A stretch of 64,000 nucleotides of DNA from a virus: positions 35,169 to 99,168 of IMG/VR virus record IMGVR_UViG_3300021962_000051. The stretch is one strand, 5' to 3'. Numbering within the stretch: the first letter of the stretch is position 1; every line of letters starts with the position of its first letter. Shown here one piece after another: positions 49,176 to 57,404 of this stretch. The position numbers were made by a program, and so were the translations under genes. Under the pieces are notes generated by a model, which ran no database searches, was not told the origin of the DNA, and worked only from the letters and a program-made list of their open reading frames with translations.

Positions 49176-49527
49176 CTTTTTAAAGGTTGCTACATCTCAC
49201 TATGACAACCCTGCTTGTGTAAGCACGGAAGAAATTGAAGATGATTTAAAGCGATTTTTATATGTACGTAAACTGATTAATCGTTATAAAAAAGATAACG
49301 CACTCAGAGAACGACTCATATTAAATCACGTTATTATTATCTACAATTTATGGGAGAAGTTAGCAACTGATATGTTGTTCTTCAAGATTGATGAACAGGA
49401 CTGGGACGTACTCGCTTCAGTCCTGATTTATCTTGGTAGATTACCTGATTTTATTCCAGGAACTACTACAAGAGCAACAGAACTAAAATACGATGAATAC
49501 GTATTAAGAACGCTAAGGGAAATCTAA
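49150..49527 (+). CDS. Conserved phage protein (DUF7207-like), unknown function
   Basis: A 125-residue protein with FLKVATSHYDNPACVSTEEI, EDDLKRFLYVRKLINRYKKD and LRERLILNHVIIIYNLW, a well conserved set in T4-like marine phages. ATG 49150 lies within the previous gene; an upstream in-frame start is deep inside it and rejected. Overlaps the next start by one base. Confidence 0.78.
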   Translation: MSLKLDENNFLKVATSHYDNPACVSTEEIEDDLKRFLYVRKLINRYKKDNALRERLILNHVIIIYNLWEKLATDMLFFKIDEQDWDVLASVLIYLGRLPDFIPGTTTRATELKYDEYVLRTLREI

Positions 49528-50267
49528 TGTCGAGAACAGTAGACAATTTAATATCATACCGAATACTTTATATGCTAGTCACACCCTTTAATAAGACTAA
49601 GGCATATGAGTTGGGTATTATTGACGAGAAAGGTAAGATCTTACGTAAGGTATCAGAGTTAACAACTGGTGCTGAGAAAGATGCTTATTCCTATCTCCAT
49701 CGTCTAGTGTTTTCATTAAAAAGATTATTGGGCAAACTTCCTGGAGGAAACTCTAGGATTGCCTCTCTTGCAGCAGCATATTACTTAATTAAAGAATACT
49801 ACGAAACTAACAAATCTCTAGTTGATCTTGAAGAAAGATTTGAATCTTTATCAGAACAACAAGTAACTTTAGTCGAAGAAGAATTATTAATCAACGACTT
49901 TCTTATACACGAGTTTATTCAAGAGGATGCACCTGCTAATGTAACAGGTGCTGGGGTATCTACTGACCAACCTGTCATCCATGTTAAAAAGGGACGCAAA
50001 TATGCAACCTTTAAAGTAAGTGATGATATCTTCCGAAGATTTACTCAAGGAAAGAAAAAGTTTAAGCGTTGGTCGGAGTACCTCAATATTGAGGATGAAT
50101 ACGAGTCTCAAATCTATAACTATGCGAAACGTAATCCAAAAGGTGTTTTAATTTTAAAAACCGATGAGGATAAAATTAAAGCCATTCGTTTCAATCGTAA
50201 TGGAGGTGGTGCTTGGAGCAAGATTCAAAGAAAGAGTAATATAGTTTCTACTGAAGTAGTGAGGTAG
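49527..50267 (+). CDS. Conserved phage protein, unknown function
   Basis: A 246-residue protein with NLISYRILYMLVTPFNKTKA at the start and YATFKVSDDIFRRFTQGKKK in the C-terminal half. The first motif is common in marine T4-like phages near lysis or structural genes. I cannot assign a function. Confidence 0.75.
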   Translation: MSRTVDNLISYRILYMLVTPFNKTKAYELGIIDEKGKILRKVSELTTGAEKDAYSYLHRLVFSLKRLLGKLPGGNSRIASLAAAYYLIKEYYETNKSLVDLEERFESLSEQQVTLVEEELLINDFLIHEFIQEDAPANVTGAGVSTDQPVIHVKKGRKYATFKVSDDIFRRFTQGKKKFKRWSEYLNIEDEYESQIYNYAKRNPKGVLILKTDEDKIKAIRFNRNGGGAWSKIQRKSNIVSTEVVR

Positions 50268-50269
50268 AA

Positions 50270-50896
50270 ATGTTCGAATTCGTTTTTAGTTGGTTTAGCA
50301 TAACAACATTATTGAGTCTGATTCCTGCGTTTTTAATTCAGGGATTAGTCATCGGTGGGCTGATTGCCTATTTTGTTTTAGGCATTCCGTTTCCACTACC
50401 TTACAAATCATTATATCGTTTTGTTGCAGTCGTATCTATGTTGGTCGGTATTTGGCTAATGGGTGCAACTTGGAGCAATCGTGAAATGGTTGTTGAGATA
50501 AATAAACTGAAAGCAGAAATTGAGATGCTTGAAAAAGAAGCATCGATGGTAACTTCTGAAGTGAGAAAAGACTATGAACAAAACAGAAAACAAATCGAAG
50601 ACAATGGTAATGAAATCGCCAAACAAGTACCTAAGCTACTTAATGACGATGGTGTTGTTCAGTGCGATCTTGATCCTAACGTCAGGTTGCTCCACGACAG
50701 TGCCATTAAAAATGCGGTTCCCAACACCACCAGACGTGCTGATGGAGACACCGAAAAAACTGGAACAGTTACCCAACAAGAGTTAATGGGTACTGTTGTT
50801 AATAACTATACATCTTGTAATGAAGTGCGTGCTCAATTAGAAGCACTGCAAAAGTGGGTAAAAGAGATGGAGAGGATTTACACAGATGGCAAATGA
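50270..50896 (+). CDS. Inner-membrane spanin-like protein (Rz-like)
   Basis: A 208-residue protein with two or three N-terminal hydrophobic segments (LIPAFLIQGLVIGGLIAYFV, FVAVVSMLVGIWLMGATW) and a long helical periplasmic region KLKAEIEMLEKEASMVTSEV. A lipoprotein gene is nested inside its frame at 50574, the arrangement of embedded Rz/Rz1 spanins that fuse the two host membranes at lysis. The multi-pass N-terminus is larger than in lambda Rz. Confidence 0.68.
   Translation: MFEFVFSWFSITTLLSLIPAFLIQGLVIGGLIAYFVLGIPFPLPYKSLYRFVAVVSMLVGIWLMGATWSNREMVVEINKLKAEIEMLEKEASMVTSEVRKDYEQNRKQIEDNGNEIAKQVPKLLNDDGVVQCDLDPNVRLLHDSAIKNAVPNTTRRADGDTEKTGTVTQQELMGTVVNNYTSCNEVRAQLEALQKWVKEMERIYTDGK
50574..50786 (+). 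CDS. Nested outer-membrane spanin lipoprotein (Rz1-like)
   Basis: A 70-residue protein in an alternative frame wholly within the Rz-like gene. It has a basic start, a hydrophobic segment YLMTMVLFSAILI, a lipobox LTSGC, and a short Pro-rich tail (MRFPTPPDVLMETPKKLEQLP). That is the plan of Rz1 o-spanins. The precise start is uncertain (50574 or in-frame ATGs at 50604-50610). Together with the enclosing gene it would span the periplasm. Confidence 0.75.
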   Translation: MNKTENKSKTMVMKSPNKYLSYLMTMVLFSAILILTSGCSTTVPLKMRFPTPPDVLMETPKKLEQLPNKS

Positions 50897-51311
50897 GAAA
50901 GTAGAAGCAGAAGTAACTTTTCTGAAGAAGGTAGTCGATAAACTTGACACTTCTATAGAAAAGATTACTGATACGTCTGCGCAAATTTCTAAATTACTTG
51001 CTGTTCACGATACAAGATTAGATAGTCAAGATAAACGTGACGAACGCATTGAAGACGAAATTAAAATTTTGCATGGTCGTATCACAGAAAATAGTAAAGA
51101 AGTTATTAGTGCATTGCACGAAGTAGAACATCGTTTAGCAGATGCTGCACTAGATCAGCATCAAGATCTACATAAAGATATACATATGGTCGGAGATCGT
51201 GTAAACGATTTAGAAAAATGGAAGTGGTATATTATGGGTGGTATTGCAGTATTCATCGCATTCATTTCTTCCACTGACATTGCAAGTTTTATCGCAAATT
51301 TATTCAAATAA
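50886..51311 (+). CDS. Coiled-coil protein with C-terminal membrane anchor (XhlA/holin-accessory-like)
   Basis: A 141-residue protein with a long coiled coil (VTFLKKVVDKLDTSIEKITD, later DQHQDLHKDIHMVGDRVNDL) and a single C-terminal membrane segment WYIMGGIAVFIAFISS. Similar proteins occur in phage lysis cassettes. It follows the spanin genes and ends before a terminator. A holin role is possible but unproven. Confidence 0.6.
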   Translation: MANEKVEAEVTFLKKVVDKLDTSIEKITDTSAQISKLLAVHDTRLDSQDKRDERIEDEIKILHGRITENSKEVISALHEVEHRLADAALDQHQDLHKDIHMVGDRVNDLEKWKWYIMGGIAVFIAFISSTDIASFIANLFK

Positions 51312-51333
51312 CATAACCTACAATATTCTAAAG

Positions 51334-51360
51334 AAGGGATCTTTAACGGATCCCTTTTTT
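51334..51360 (+). terminator. Intrinsic terminator AAGGGATC/GATCCCTT-T run
   Basis: AAGGGATC (51334-51341) and GATCCCTT (51349-51356) pair, followed by T residues. It ends the lysis cassette. Confidence 0.93.
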
Positions 51361-51367
51361 ATTTGTC

Positions 51368-51411
51368 CTGCAAGTTTGACTGCAGTAGAATAGTCGGTGT
51401 TAGGGTTGAAG
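51368..51411 (+). repeat. Copy B of a 44-bp intergenic element (plus orientation)
   Basis: Matches the minus strand of 11264-11307 at 37 of 44 positions, with identical GTCGGTGTTAGGGTTGAAG. It lies between the lysis terminator and the gp61 promoter. TTTGACTGCAGTAGAAT could be read as a degenerate promoter, but the spacing is wrong for sigma70. Confidence 0.6.
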
Positions 51412-51441
51412 CTGATATTAATACTATGTTACAGATTTATG

Positions 51442-51470
51442 TTGACTTTTGTTGAAAGATGTAGTATAAT
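51442..51470 (+). promoter_or_regulatory. Sigma70-like promoter for primase
   Basis: TTGACT at 51442-51447, 17 bp, TATAAT at 51465-51470 with GTAGTATAAT. The start of gp61 is 28 bases downstream of the -10. Confidence 0.87.
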
Positions 51471-51498
51471 AATCGTAAATTATTGAGAGATCTATTGA

Positions 51499-52530
51499 AT
51501 GCTTTATATTGATGCGAAATACGCTAGTATGTTACAACCTCGTGTTCGTAACTTCAAACAGCTAAAAGATTACCTATGGAACTTCTCTTGTCCAGTTTGT
51601 GGTGATAGTAAAAAGAACAAACTAAAAGCAAGAGCATACATCTATCGTAAGAAGAACGATCTATTTGTTAAATGCCATAACTGTGCTTATGGTTCGAACA
51701 TTGGTAACTTTATTAAGTTTATTGATGTATCGTTATATGATGCCTATGCACTAGAGCGATTTTCACAAGGCACACATCGTTCGAACGATCATAAGGTTCC
51801 AGACTTCTTTGAACAATTTAAAGAGGAGCCTATGTTAGAAGAAAAGATTGAGGACGAGTTACTCTCTACTCTACGTTGTATTGACGATCTAAAAGAAGAT
51901 CATCCTATACGTCAATACTGTATTAATCGTAAGATACCTCTTGCGAGTTTAAAAAATTTATACTACACATCAAAGTTTTTTGATTGGGTAAACAATAACA
52001 TCGTCTGGAAGTTTCCAGAAATCGGTGGCGACCATCCACGTCTTGTCATACCTTTTATTGATGAGCATGGTCGAGTTATTGCAATTACTGGTAGAGCATT
52101 CGGTGAAGAGAAACCTAAGTATTATACCATTAAGGTAAAAGAAAACGCACCAAAAATTTTTGGGCTAGAACGTATTAATTATGCAAAGACTGTGCATGTG
52201 GTTGAAGGACCAATCGATAGTTTGTTCTTGCCTAATTGTATTGCTGTTGCTGGTAGTGACTTTGATACTATAGAAGTCCAAGCCATTAAGAGCAATGTAA
52301 TATTGATACCTGATAACGAGCCACGAAATAAAGAGATCGTTAAGATGGTAAACAAATATATAGAAAACGACTATCGTGTTGTGATGTTTCCTGACACAGT
52401 CGTTGAAAAAGATATTAATGAGATGATACTTGCAGGAAAGACTTCCGAAGATATTATGTCACTAATTAACACTAACGTGTATTCTGGTATGGAAGCACAA
52501 ATGAGGTTTAGTCAATGGAAGAAATGTTAA
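51499..52530 (+). CDS. gp61: DNA primase, gp61-like
   Basis: Makes RNA primers for lagging-strand synthesis with gp41. The 343 residues (T4: 342) have the zinc-binding CPVCGDSKKNKLKARAYIYR and KCHNCAYGSNIGNFI, then TOPRIM motifs VVEGPIDSLF and PDNEPRN. It follows its own sigma70-like promoter and overlaps the hotdog gene by 16 bases. Confidence 0.93.
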   Translation: MLYIDAKYASMLQPRVRNFKQLKDYLWNFSCPVCGDSKKNKLKARAYIYRKKNDLFVKCHNCAYGSNIGNFIKFIDVSLYDAYALERFSQGTHRSNDHKVPDFFEQFKEEPMLEEKIEDELLSTLRCIDDLKEDHPIRQYCINRKIPLASLKNLYYTSKFFDWVNNNIVWKFPEIGGDHPRLVIPFIDEHGRVIAITGRAFGEEKPKYYTIKVKENAPKIFGLERINYAKTVHVVEGPIDSLFLPNCIAVAGSDFDTIEVQAIKSNVILIPDNEPRNKEIVKMVNKYIENDYRVVMFPDTVVEKDINEMILAGKTSEDIMSLINTNVYSGMEAQMRFSQWKKC

Positions 52531-52898
52531 ATTACGACTTTGATTTTAAAGTCGATGGGTCGATGGTAAGAAATTATAGTGTTGCGTGTAGCGACAAAAA
52601 CCCAATACATTTTTCTCCACACAATGTAGTTCCTGGAGGATTGATTACTGGACTACTACTAAGTAATCCTGTGGACAATTATTACATTCGTAAAATAGAA
52701 ATTAAGTTTTTGAATGTAACATACTATCCTGCTACAATAAACGTTAAACGAAAAGTAACTTCCTACAAGATAGGAAAATCTGGAATACGTGCACAGATGG
52801 TAATGAGTGCATTCGTTAATGGCGAATGTGTTTGTGAAGCATCTGGTGAAGTATTCAAACCCAACGAGGAGTTCTATGACAGAATCAAAGGTAATTGA
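52515..52898 (+). CDS. MaoC-like hotdog-fold protein (hydratase/dehydratase-like)
   Basis: A 127-residue protein with YSVACSDKNPIHFSPHNVVPGGLITGLLL, which corresponds to the D-x-N-P-I-H catalytic segment of MaoC/R-hydratases (here split into ACSDKNPIH and VPGGLITGLL), followed by the strands of a hotdog fold IEIKFLNVTYYPATINVK and GECVCEASGEVF. Typical substrates are acyl-CoA or acyl-ACP thioesters. An ACP-like gene is present at 44890. The phage role is unknown. Confidence 0.75.
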   Translation: MEEMLNYDFDFKVDGSMVRNYSVACSDKNPIHFSPHNVVPGGLITGLLLSNPVDNYYIRKIEIKFLNVTYYPATINVKRKVTSYKIGKSGIRAQMVMSAFVNGECVCEASGEVFKPNEEFYDRIKGN

Positions 52899-53235
52899 TA
52901 TGACAAAAATACGTGAACAAAAAGATTTCGAAGCAAAACAAAAAGAAGCGATTGAAGAACAAAATACAATTATGCAACCAATCTATCAATCGTTAATGAG
53001 AATTAAGAATCCTAAAATGGCAATCAATGCTGCACAAGCATTAATTACTGTAGGTAAGGATTTACTTTTACTTGAAACTGGAGAAGCAAACACAAGAGCA
53101 TTTATTTCAAATATGAAAATGGATACTCCAGAGATGGTAAAGGCACAAAGACAAGCTGAAGCAAAACAGGCTGTCGAGGATCTAAAAGAAAAAGTATCCA
53201 AGTTAGAAGTCGAAGACCCACAAAACCTACATTAA
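52876..53235 (+). CDS. Small helical protein, unknown function
   Basis: A 119-residue mainly helical, charged protein, KIREQKDFEAKQKEAIEEQN, MAINAAQALITVGKDLLLLE and EAKQAVEDLKEKVSKLEVED. ATG 52876 has GAGGAG upstream. It overlaps the hotdog gene by 23 bases. No family recognised. Confidence 0.68.
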   Translation: MTESKVIDMTKIREQKDFEAKQKEAIEEQNTIMQPIYQSLMRIKNPKMAINAAQALITVGKDLLLLETGEANTRAFISNMKMDTPEMVKAQRQAEAKQAVEDLKEKVSKLEVEDPQNLH

Positions 53236-53254
53236 TTTAAGAAGGAATTTTATA

Positions 53255-53938
53255 ATGAACGTGAGATTGATCTCTTATTCTATGCCACCTAAAGATGCAT
53301 TTATTGGCTTAGATAATCTTATGGATATTATTGCCTATTGTGCACGAGTATCTAATCCCAGCAATCAAATGAATAATGAAACTGCTGAGAAGTTAATTAA
53401 ATACTTGATTAAGCATCAGCATTGGTCTCCTCTTGAGATGGTCAGTGCTTGTTTAGAGATTAATACGACTAGAGATATCGCACATCAGATTGTGCGTCAT
53501 CGTTCGTTTAGTTTCCAAGAGTTTTCACAGCGTTATGCTGATCCTGCAGACATGGGTAATCAATTTGTTATTCGTGATGCACGACTACAAGATTTAAAGA
53601 ATCGTCAAAACAGCATTGAAACAGAAAATGTTGAACTTCACCATCAATGGATTGAACGTCAACAAGCTGTTATTGAATTGGCTAAAGCCACATACGAATG
53701 GGCAATCTCTGAAGGGATTGCGAAAGAACAGGCTCGAGTAATTTTACCTGAGGGTAATACCAAATCTCGACTGTATATGAACGGAACTTTGCGTTCTTGG
53801 ATTCACTACATTCAGTTACGTAGTGCACACGGAACACAAAAGGAACATATGGAAATTGCGAAGGAATGTGCGTGTGTTATTGCCAGCATATTTCCTCTTA
53901 TTAAGGACTTGTTAAATGACGAAACACAAAGTAGTTGA
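53255..53938 (+). CDS. thyX: Flavin-dependent thymidylate synthase ThyX
   Basis: Makes dTMP from dUMP with FAD and methylene-tetrahydrofolate. The 227 residues show the ThyX signature RHRSFSFQEFSQRY (RHRxxSxxxxSxRY type), LEINTTRDIAHQIV and the substrate-binding EGNTKSRLYMNGTLRSWIHY. It supplies thymine, so a modified thymine in this phage would come from later steps. AAGGAATT precedes the ATG. Confidence 0.95.
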   Translation: MNVRLISYSMPPKDAFIGLDNLMDIIAYCARVSNPSNQMNNETAEKLIKYLIKHQHWSPLEMVSACLEINTTRDIAHQIVRHRSFSFQEFSQRYADPADMGNQFVIRDARLQDLKNRQNSIETENVELHHQWIERQQAVIELAKATYEWAISEGIAKEQARVILPEGNTKSRLYMNGTLRSWIHYIQLRSAHGTQKEHMEIAKECACVIASIFPLIKDLLNDETQSS

Positions 53939-54146
53939 AGCAGGAAGTTTAGCTAGATATTTTGCAACCATGCTATTAACATTCGTAGCTGGTGTAATTT
54001 GTGGTGGGTTATTGTTAGTAGATGATCATCCGTACGATCGTTGTATGCTAACTTATACTGTACCAGAAGATATTATTGAATGTGTATGGCTTTTACAAAG
54101 TAACACTACTCCAGAAGTTACTGTTGGAAATGCACACAGATGGTAA
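53916..54146 (+). CDS. Small single-pass membrane protein
   Basis: A 76-residue protein with one membrane segment YFATMLLTFVAGVICGGLLL and a short periplasmic tail with Cys (DRCML, IIECVW). It overlaps the ThyX end by 23 bases. Unknown function. Confidence 0.62.
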   Translation: MTKHKVVEAGSLARYFATMLLTFVAGVICGGLLLVDDHPYDRCMLTYTVPEDIIECVWLLQSNTTPEVTVGNAHRW

Positions 54147-54148
54147 TG

Positions 54149-54177
54149 TATACTTGCATCAATTTGTAGAGTATACT
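54149..54177 (+). promoter_or_regulatory. Weak sigma70-like promoter before gene 54199
   Basis: TATACT at 54149-54154, 17 bp with TTGCATCAATTTGTAGAG, and TATACT at 54172-54177. The layout is that of the promoter family, with a poor -35. Confidence 0.45.
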
Positions 54178-54198
54178 AACAGAAATAAATGAGGAAAC

Positions 54199-54399
54199 AT
54201 GCTTAAAAAATTTAGAGATGGCTTAGTCAAATTTTCGGCGAAGATTGCTAGCTATCACGAAAGGTTTTTTACTTACCTTGCTAAAAGAAGCAAAACAAGT
54301 ATATGGTTTACATTTTTATTAGTGTTCATGGCATTCTATGAACTTGTAGAGCATTTTATTATACCACTAGCACTATTATGGTTTGGATTAACTAGATGA
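54199..54399 (+). CDS. Small membrane protein
   Basis: A 66-residue protein with a basic N-terminus KKFRDGLVKFSAKIASYHER and one or two membrane segments IWFTFLLVFMAFYELVEHFI and PLALLWFGL. A holin-like or envelope role is possible. GAGGAA precedes the ATG; it overlaps the next gene by 4 bases. Confidence 0.62.
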   Translation: MLKKFRDGLVKFSAKIASYHERFFTYLAKRSKTSIWFTFLLVFMAFYELVEHFIIPLALLWFGLTR

Positions 54400-54959
54400 A
54401 CGAATGGAAAGATTATACGTATAAAGAGGTTGACGGAAAACCTATTCACATTTTCGACAATCTTTTTACAATGGTTGAGAGAGAAAAACTATATCAGTTT
54501 TGTAAATCTCAATACTTCACTACTCTAGGTAGTGACACAGATCGTCTAGAGTACAAAGGCGATTATAATCTTTACTCAGATATCTTAACAAATTTAGAAA
54601 ATAGTGGCTTTCTTTCACTAGAAAATGCTAAATACTTTTTACCACTCTTAAAGGACTATTCAATTATTCAGGCTCGTGTCAATCTATCAACGATGCACGA
54701 TAGAAACAGATTTCATTGTGATGCTGCTGGGAGCAATGATGTAAGGACGATATTATATTATCCCAATATGGAATGGAATAAAGATTGGGGTGGTTATACT
54801 CTTTTTACAAATCAACAGAGTAATGCTTTAGAGTATTGCTCATTTTATATTCCTGGAAGGACGATTATATTCGATGGAACAATCCCACACTGCATTAGCG
54901 CACCAAGTATCACAGCCCCAACGTACAGATTCAGTTTCGTTGTACAATATTACAGATAG
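54396..54959 (+). CDS. 2OG-Fe(II) oxygenase (prolyl 4-hydroxylase-like)
   Basis: A 187-residue protein with RFHCDAAGSNDVRTILYYPN (H-x-D iron ligands), NKDWGGYTLFTN, IPGRTIIFDGTIPHCIS (distal His) and APTYRFSFVVQYY (2OG-binding Arg). This is the P4H-type hydroxylase layout frequent in marine phages; the substrate is unknown. It lies just before nrdA. Confidence 0.82.
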   Translation: MNEWKDYTYKEVDGKPIHIFDNLFTMVEREKLYQFCKSQYFTTLGSDTDRLEYKGDYNLYSDILTNLENSGFLSLENAKYFLPLLKDYSIIQARVNLSTMHDRNRFHCDAAGSNDVRTILYYPNMEWNKDWGGYTLFTNQQSNALEYCSFYIPGRTIIFDGTIPHCISAPSITAPTYRFSFVVQYYR

Positions 54960-54963
54960 CAAT

Positions 54964-56766
54964 ATGACACAATTAAATTCAATTCATGGTATTACCATAA
55001 ACTACAATCGTGATCAGCTTTTTGACCAAGCTGGTTTAACACGTATGAAAGAGTCATATATGCGAGAAGATGAGCAATCTCCGCAACAACGATTCGCATT
55101 CGTTTCTAAAACGTTTTCATCAAATCAAGAACATGCTCAACGTCTTTATGACTACAGTTCTAAACACTGGTTGTCTTACGCAACACCGATCCTATCTTAC
55201 GGTAGATCTAAACGTGGACTACCTATTTCTTGTTTCCTTAATTACATTGAGGATACTGCTGAGGGATTAGTTGAGAATCTATCAGAAACTAACTGGTTAT
55301 CAATGATGGGAGGTGGAGTTGGAATTGGCTTTGGTATTCGTTCTGCCGATGATAAATCTACTGGTGTTATGCCTCATCTTAAAATTTACGACGCATCATC
55401 ACTGGCTTATCGTCAGGGTAGGACTCGTCGTGGTAGTTATGCTGCATATCTTAACATTAGCCATCCTGATATTGTTCCATTCTTAGAAATGCGTAAACCA
55501 ACTGGAGATCAAAATCTTCGTTGTTTGAATATGCATCACGGAATTAATATCACGAATGACTTTATGGAAATCATCGAAGAATGTATGATTGATCCAACAG
55601 CTGATGATAAGTGGGCACTTAAAGATCCACATAGTGGCGTAATTAGAGATTACGTTTCTGCAAAAGAACTATGGCAAAAGATTATTGAATTGCGTATGCA
55701 AACTGGCGAGCCATATATTCATTACATCGATCATTCAAACGATGCAATGCCAGAACATCTTAAAAAATTAGGATTAAAAGTACATCAATCAAATTTATGT
55801 TCAGAAATTATTTTACCGACTAACGAAAAGAGAACAGCAGTTTGTTGTTTATCTTCTCTTAATCTAGAATACTTTGACGAATGGTCACAAGATCCTCAGT
55901 TCCTACAAGACGTAGCTGAGATGTTAGATAACGTTCTTCAGTTCTTTATTGACAATGCACCTGATGCTATTTCTCGTGCACGTTATTCTGCTGAACGTGA
56001 AAGATCTATTGGTATTGGTGCTTTAGGTTTCCATGCTTATTTACAAAAGAATAATGTTCCATGGGAGTCTGCTCCAGCTACTGGTATTAATCATAAAGTA
56101 TTTGGACATATTAAAACAGGATTAGATGCAGCAAACTTTGCACTAGGTAAAGCAAGAGGTGAGGCTCCAGATGCAGTAGGCACTGGTCGTCGTTTTAGTC
56201 ATATGATGGCTATTGCTCCGAACGCATCCTCTTCTATTCTAATGGGTAATACTTCACCAAGTATTGAGCCATTCCGTGCAAACGCATATCGTCAAGATAC
56301 GTTAAGTGGCGCATCAACAAATAAAAACAAATACCTTTCTGAGATTATCAGACAGGAATGTGCAAAGAATCCAAAACTAGACGAACAAGAAATCTGGTCT
56401 AGCATTATTGCTAACGATGGAAGTGTTCAACATCTAGAATGGATGGATGAGTGGAATAAAGAAGTATTTAAAACAGCGATGGAAATCGATCAACGTTGGG
56501 TTATTCAACACGCATCAGATCGTCAGAAGTATGTTGACCAAGCACAATCGGTTAATCTATTCTTCCGTCCAGATGCTCATCTTACTTATCTTCATGCTTG
56601 TCATTTCCAAGCATGGAAACAAAAACTTAAAACTCTTTACTACTGTCGTAGTGAAAAAATTGGTAGAGCCGATCGAGTTAGTAAACGTATTGAAAGAGAA
56701 ATTATCGAAGAGATTGATTTACGTGCACTAGCAGAGGGTGAAGCCTGTATTGCTTGCGAAGGATAA
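54964..56766 (+). CDS. nrdA: Class I ribonucleotide reductase large subunit NrdA (short form)
   Basis: Reduces ribonucleotides to deoxyribonucleotides with NrdB. The 600 residues hold the catalytic parts: LPISCFLNY (redox Cys), NLCSEIILPT (radical Cys, Asn and Glu), AVCCLSSLNL (second redox Cys), TLYYCRSEK (Tyr-Tyr radical path) and the C-terminal CIAC. It lacks the N-terminal ATP-cone of E. coli and T4 NrdA (about 750 residues), so the allosteric overall-activity switch seems missing. ATG 54964 gives the family-like start; there is no strong ribosome site. Confidence 0.93.
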   Translation: MTQLNSIHGITINYNRDQLFDQAGLTRMKESYMREDEQSPQQRFAFVSKTFSSNQEHAQRLYDYSSKHWLSYATPILSYGRSKRGLPISCFLNYIEDTAEGLVENLSETNWLSMMGGGVGIGFGIRSADDKSTGVMPHLKIYDASSLAYRQGRTRRGSYAAYLNISHPDIVPFLEMRKPTGDQNLRCLNMHHGINITNDFMEIIEECMIDPTADDKWALKDPHSGVIRDYVSAKELWQKIIELRMQTGEPYIHYIDHSNDAMPEHLKKLGLKVHQSNLCSEIILPTNEKRTAVCCLSSLNLEYFDEWSQDPQFLQDVAEMLDNVLQFFIDNAPDAISRARYSAERERSIGIGALGFHAYLQKNNVPWESAPATGINHKVFGHIKTGLDAANFALGKARGEAPDAVGTGRRFSHMMAIAPNASSSILMGNTSPSIEPFRANAYRQDTLSGASTNKNKYLSEIIRQECAKNPKLDEQEIWSSIIANDGSVQHLEWMDEWNKEVFKTAMEIDQRWVIQHASDRQKYVDQAQSVNLFFRPDAHLTYLHACHFQAWKQKLKTLYYCRSEKIGRADRVSKRIEREIIEEIDLRALAEGEACIACEG

Positions 56767-56768
56767 TT

Positions 56769-56972
56769 ATGATTGAATTTATAGTATGGGTGTGGCTAGG
56801 TACTGCGTATGATACACCTCCAGTTAAGGTAGGAATATTTGATAATTGCAAAGAAGGATCAAGAGTAGCACGAGAAATGTATCCTAATCACGTAGCAATG
56901 CATTGTATTCTACCGATATATAATCCTCCAGGAGTGTCTAATCCTCAGGGAGTTGTAGGAGTTAGTCTATGA
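56769..56972 (+). CDS. Small exported or membrane protein, unknown function
   Basis: A 67-residue protein with a hydrophobic start MIEFIVWVWLGTAY and two Cys (DNCKEGS, MHCILP). The spacing of hydrophobic start and two Cys recalls the protein at 8502. ATG 56769 has AAGGATAATT upstream. It overlaps the next gene by 4 bases. Confidence 0.58.
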   Translation: MIEFIVWVWLGTAYDTPPVKVGIFDNCKEGSRVAREMYPNHVAMHCILPIYNPPGVSNPQGVVGVSL

Positions 56973-57361
56973 TTAAAAAAATAGTATTGCTATGTAGTAT
57001 TGTATTAATTACAGGGTGTAGCACTCTGAATAGTCTTTTGCCATCTCCATGGGATGACAATGAGATGATGTATATTGCTACGTTACAATATGAAGTTCGA
57101 AAGATTCAATGTGAGGGTGATAAATCTCACGAGACTATCGAACAAGTATGGGCAACCAAAGAAAAGTTATGGTGGTACGCACAAGCAGCAAGACATGCTG
57201 ATGTTGTGAACTTAATTGAGCCATATCACCAATCAATGGTAGGACTTTATGAACAGTCAAAAGCAGGGAAACTTCGTAAACCTTATTGTGTGAATAAAGT
57301 TACTATATTAACAACACAAACTGATATGATCGCTGAGGCTCTTGCGTCAAGAAATAGATAA
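56969..57361 (+). CDS. Small lipoprotein, unknown function
   Basis: A 130-residue protein with a lipoprotein signal KKIVLLCSIVLITGCST (lipobox LITGC) and a helical mature part with WATKEKLWWYAQAARHADVV and two further Cys. Probably anchored in the host membrane. No family recognised. Confidence 0.7.
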   Translation: MIKKIVLLCSIVLITGCSTLNSLLPSPWDDNEMMYIATLQYEVRKIQCEGDKSHETIEQVWATKEKLWWYAQAARHADVVNLIEPYHQSMVGLYEQSKAGKLRKPYCVNKVTILTTQTDMIAEALASRNR

Positions 57362-57404
57362 TATGTTAGACGGAGAATATGGAAGTTATTATGGAGAAAA
57401 GAAA

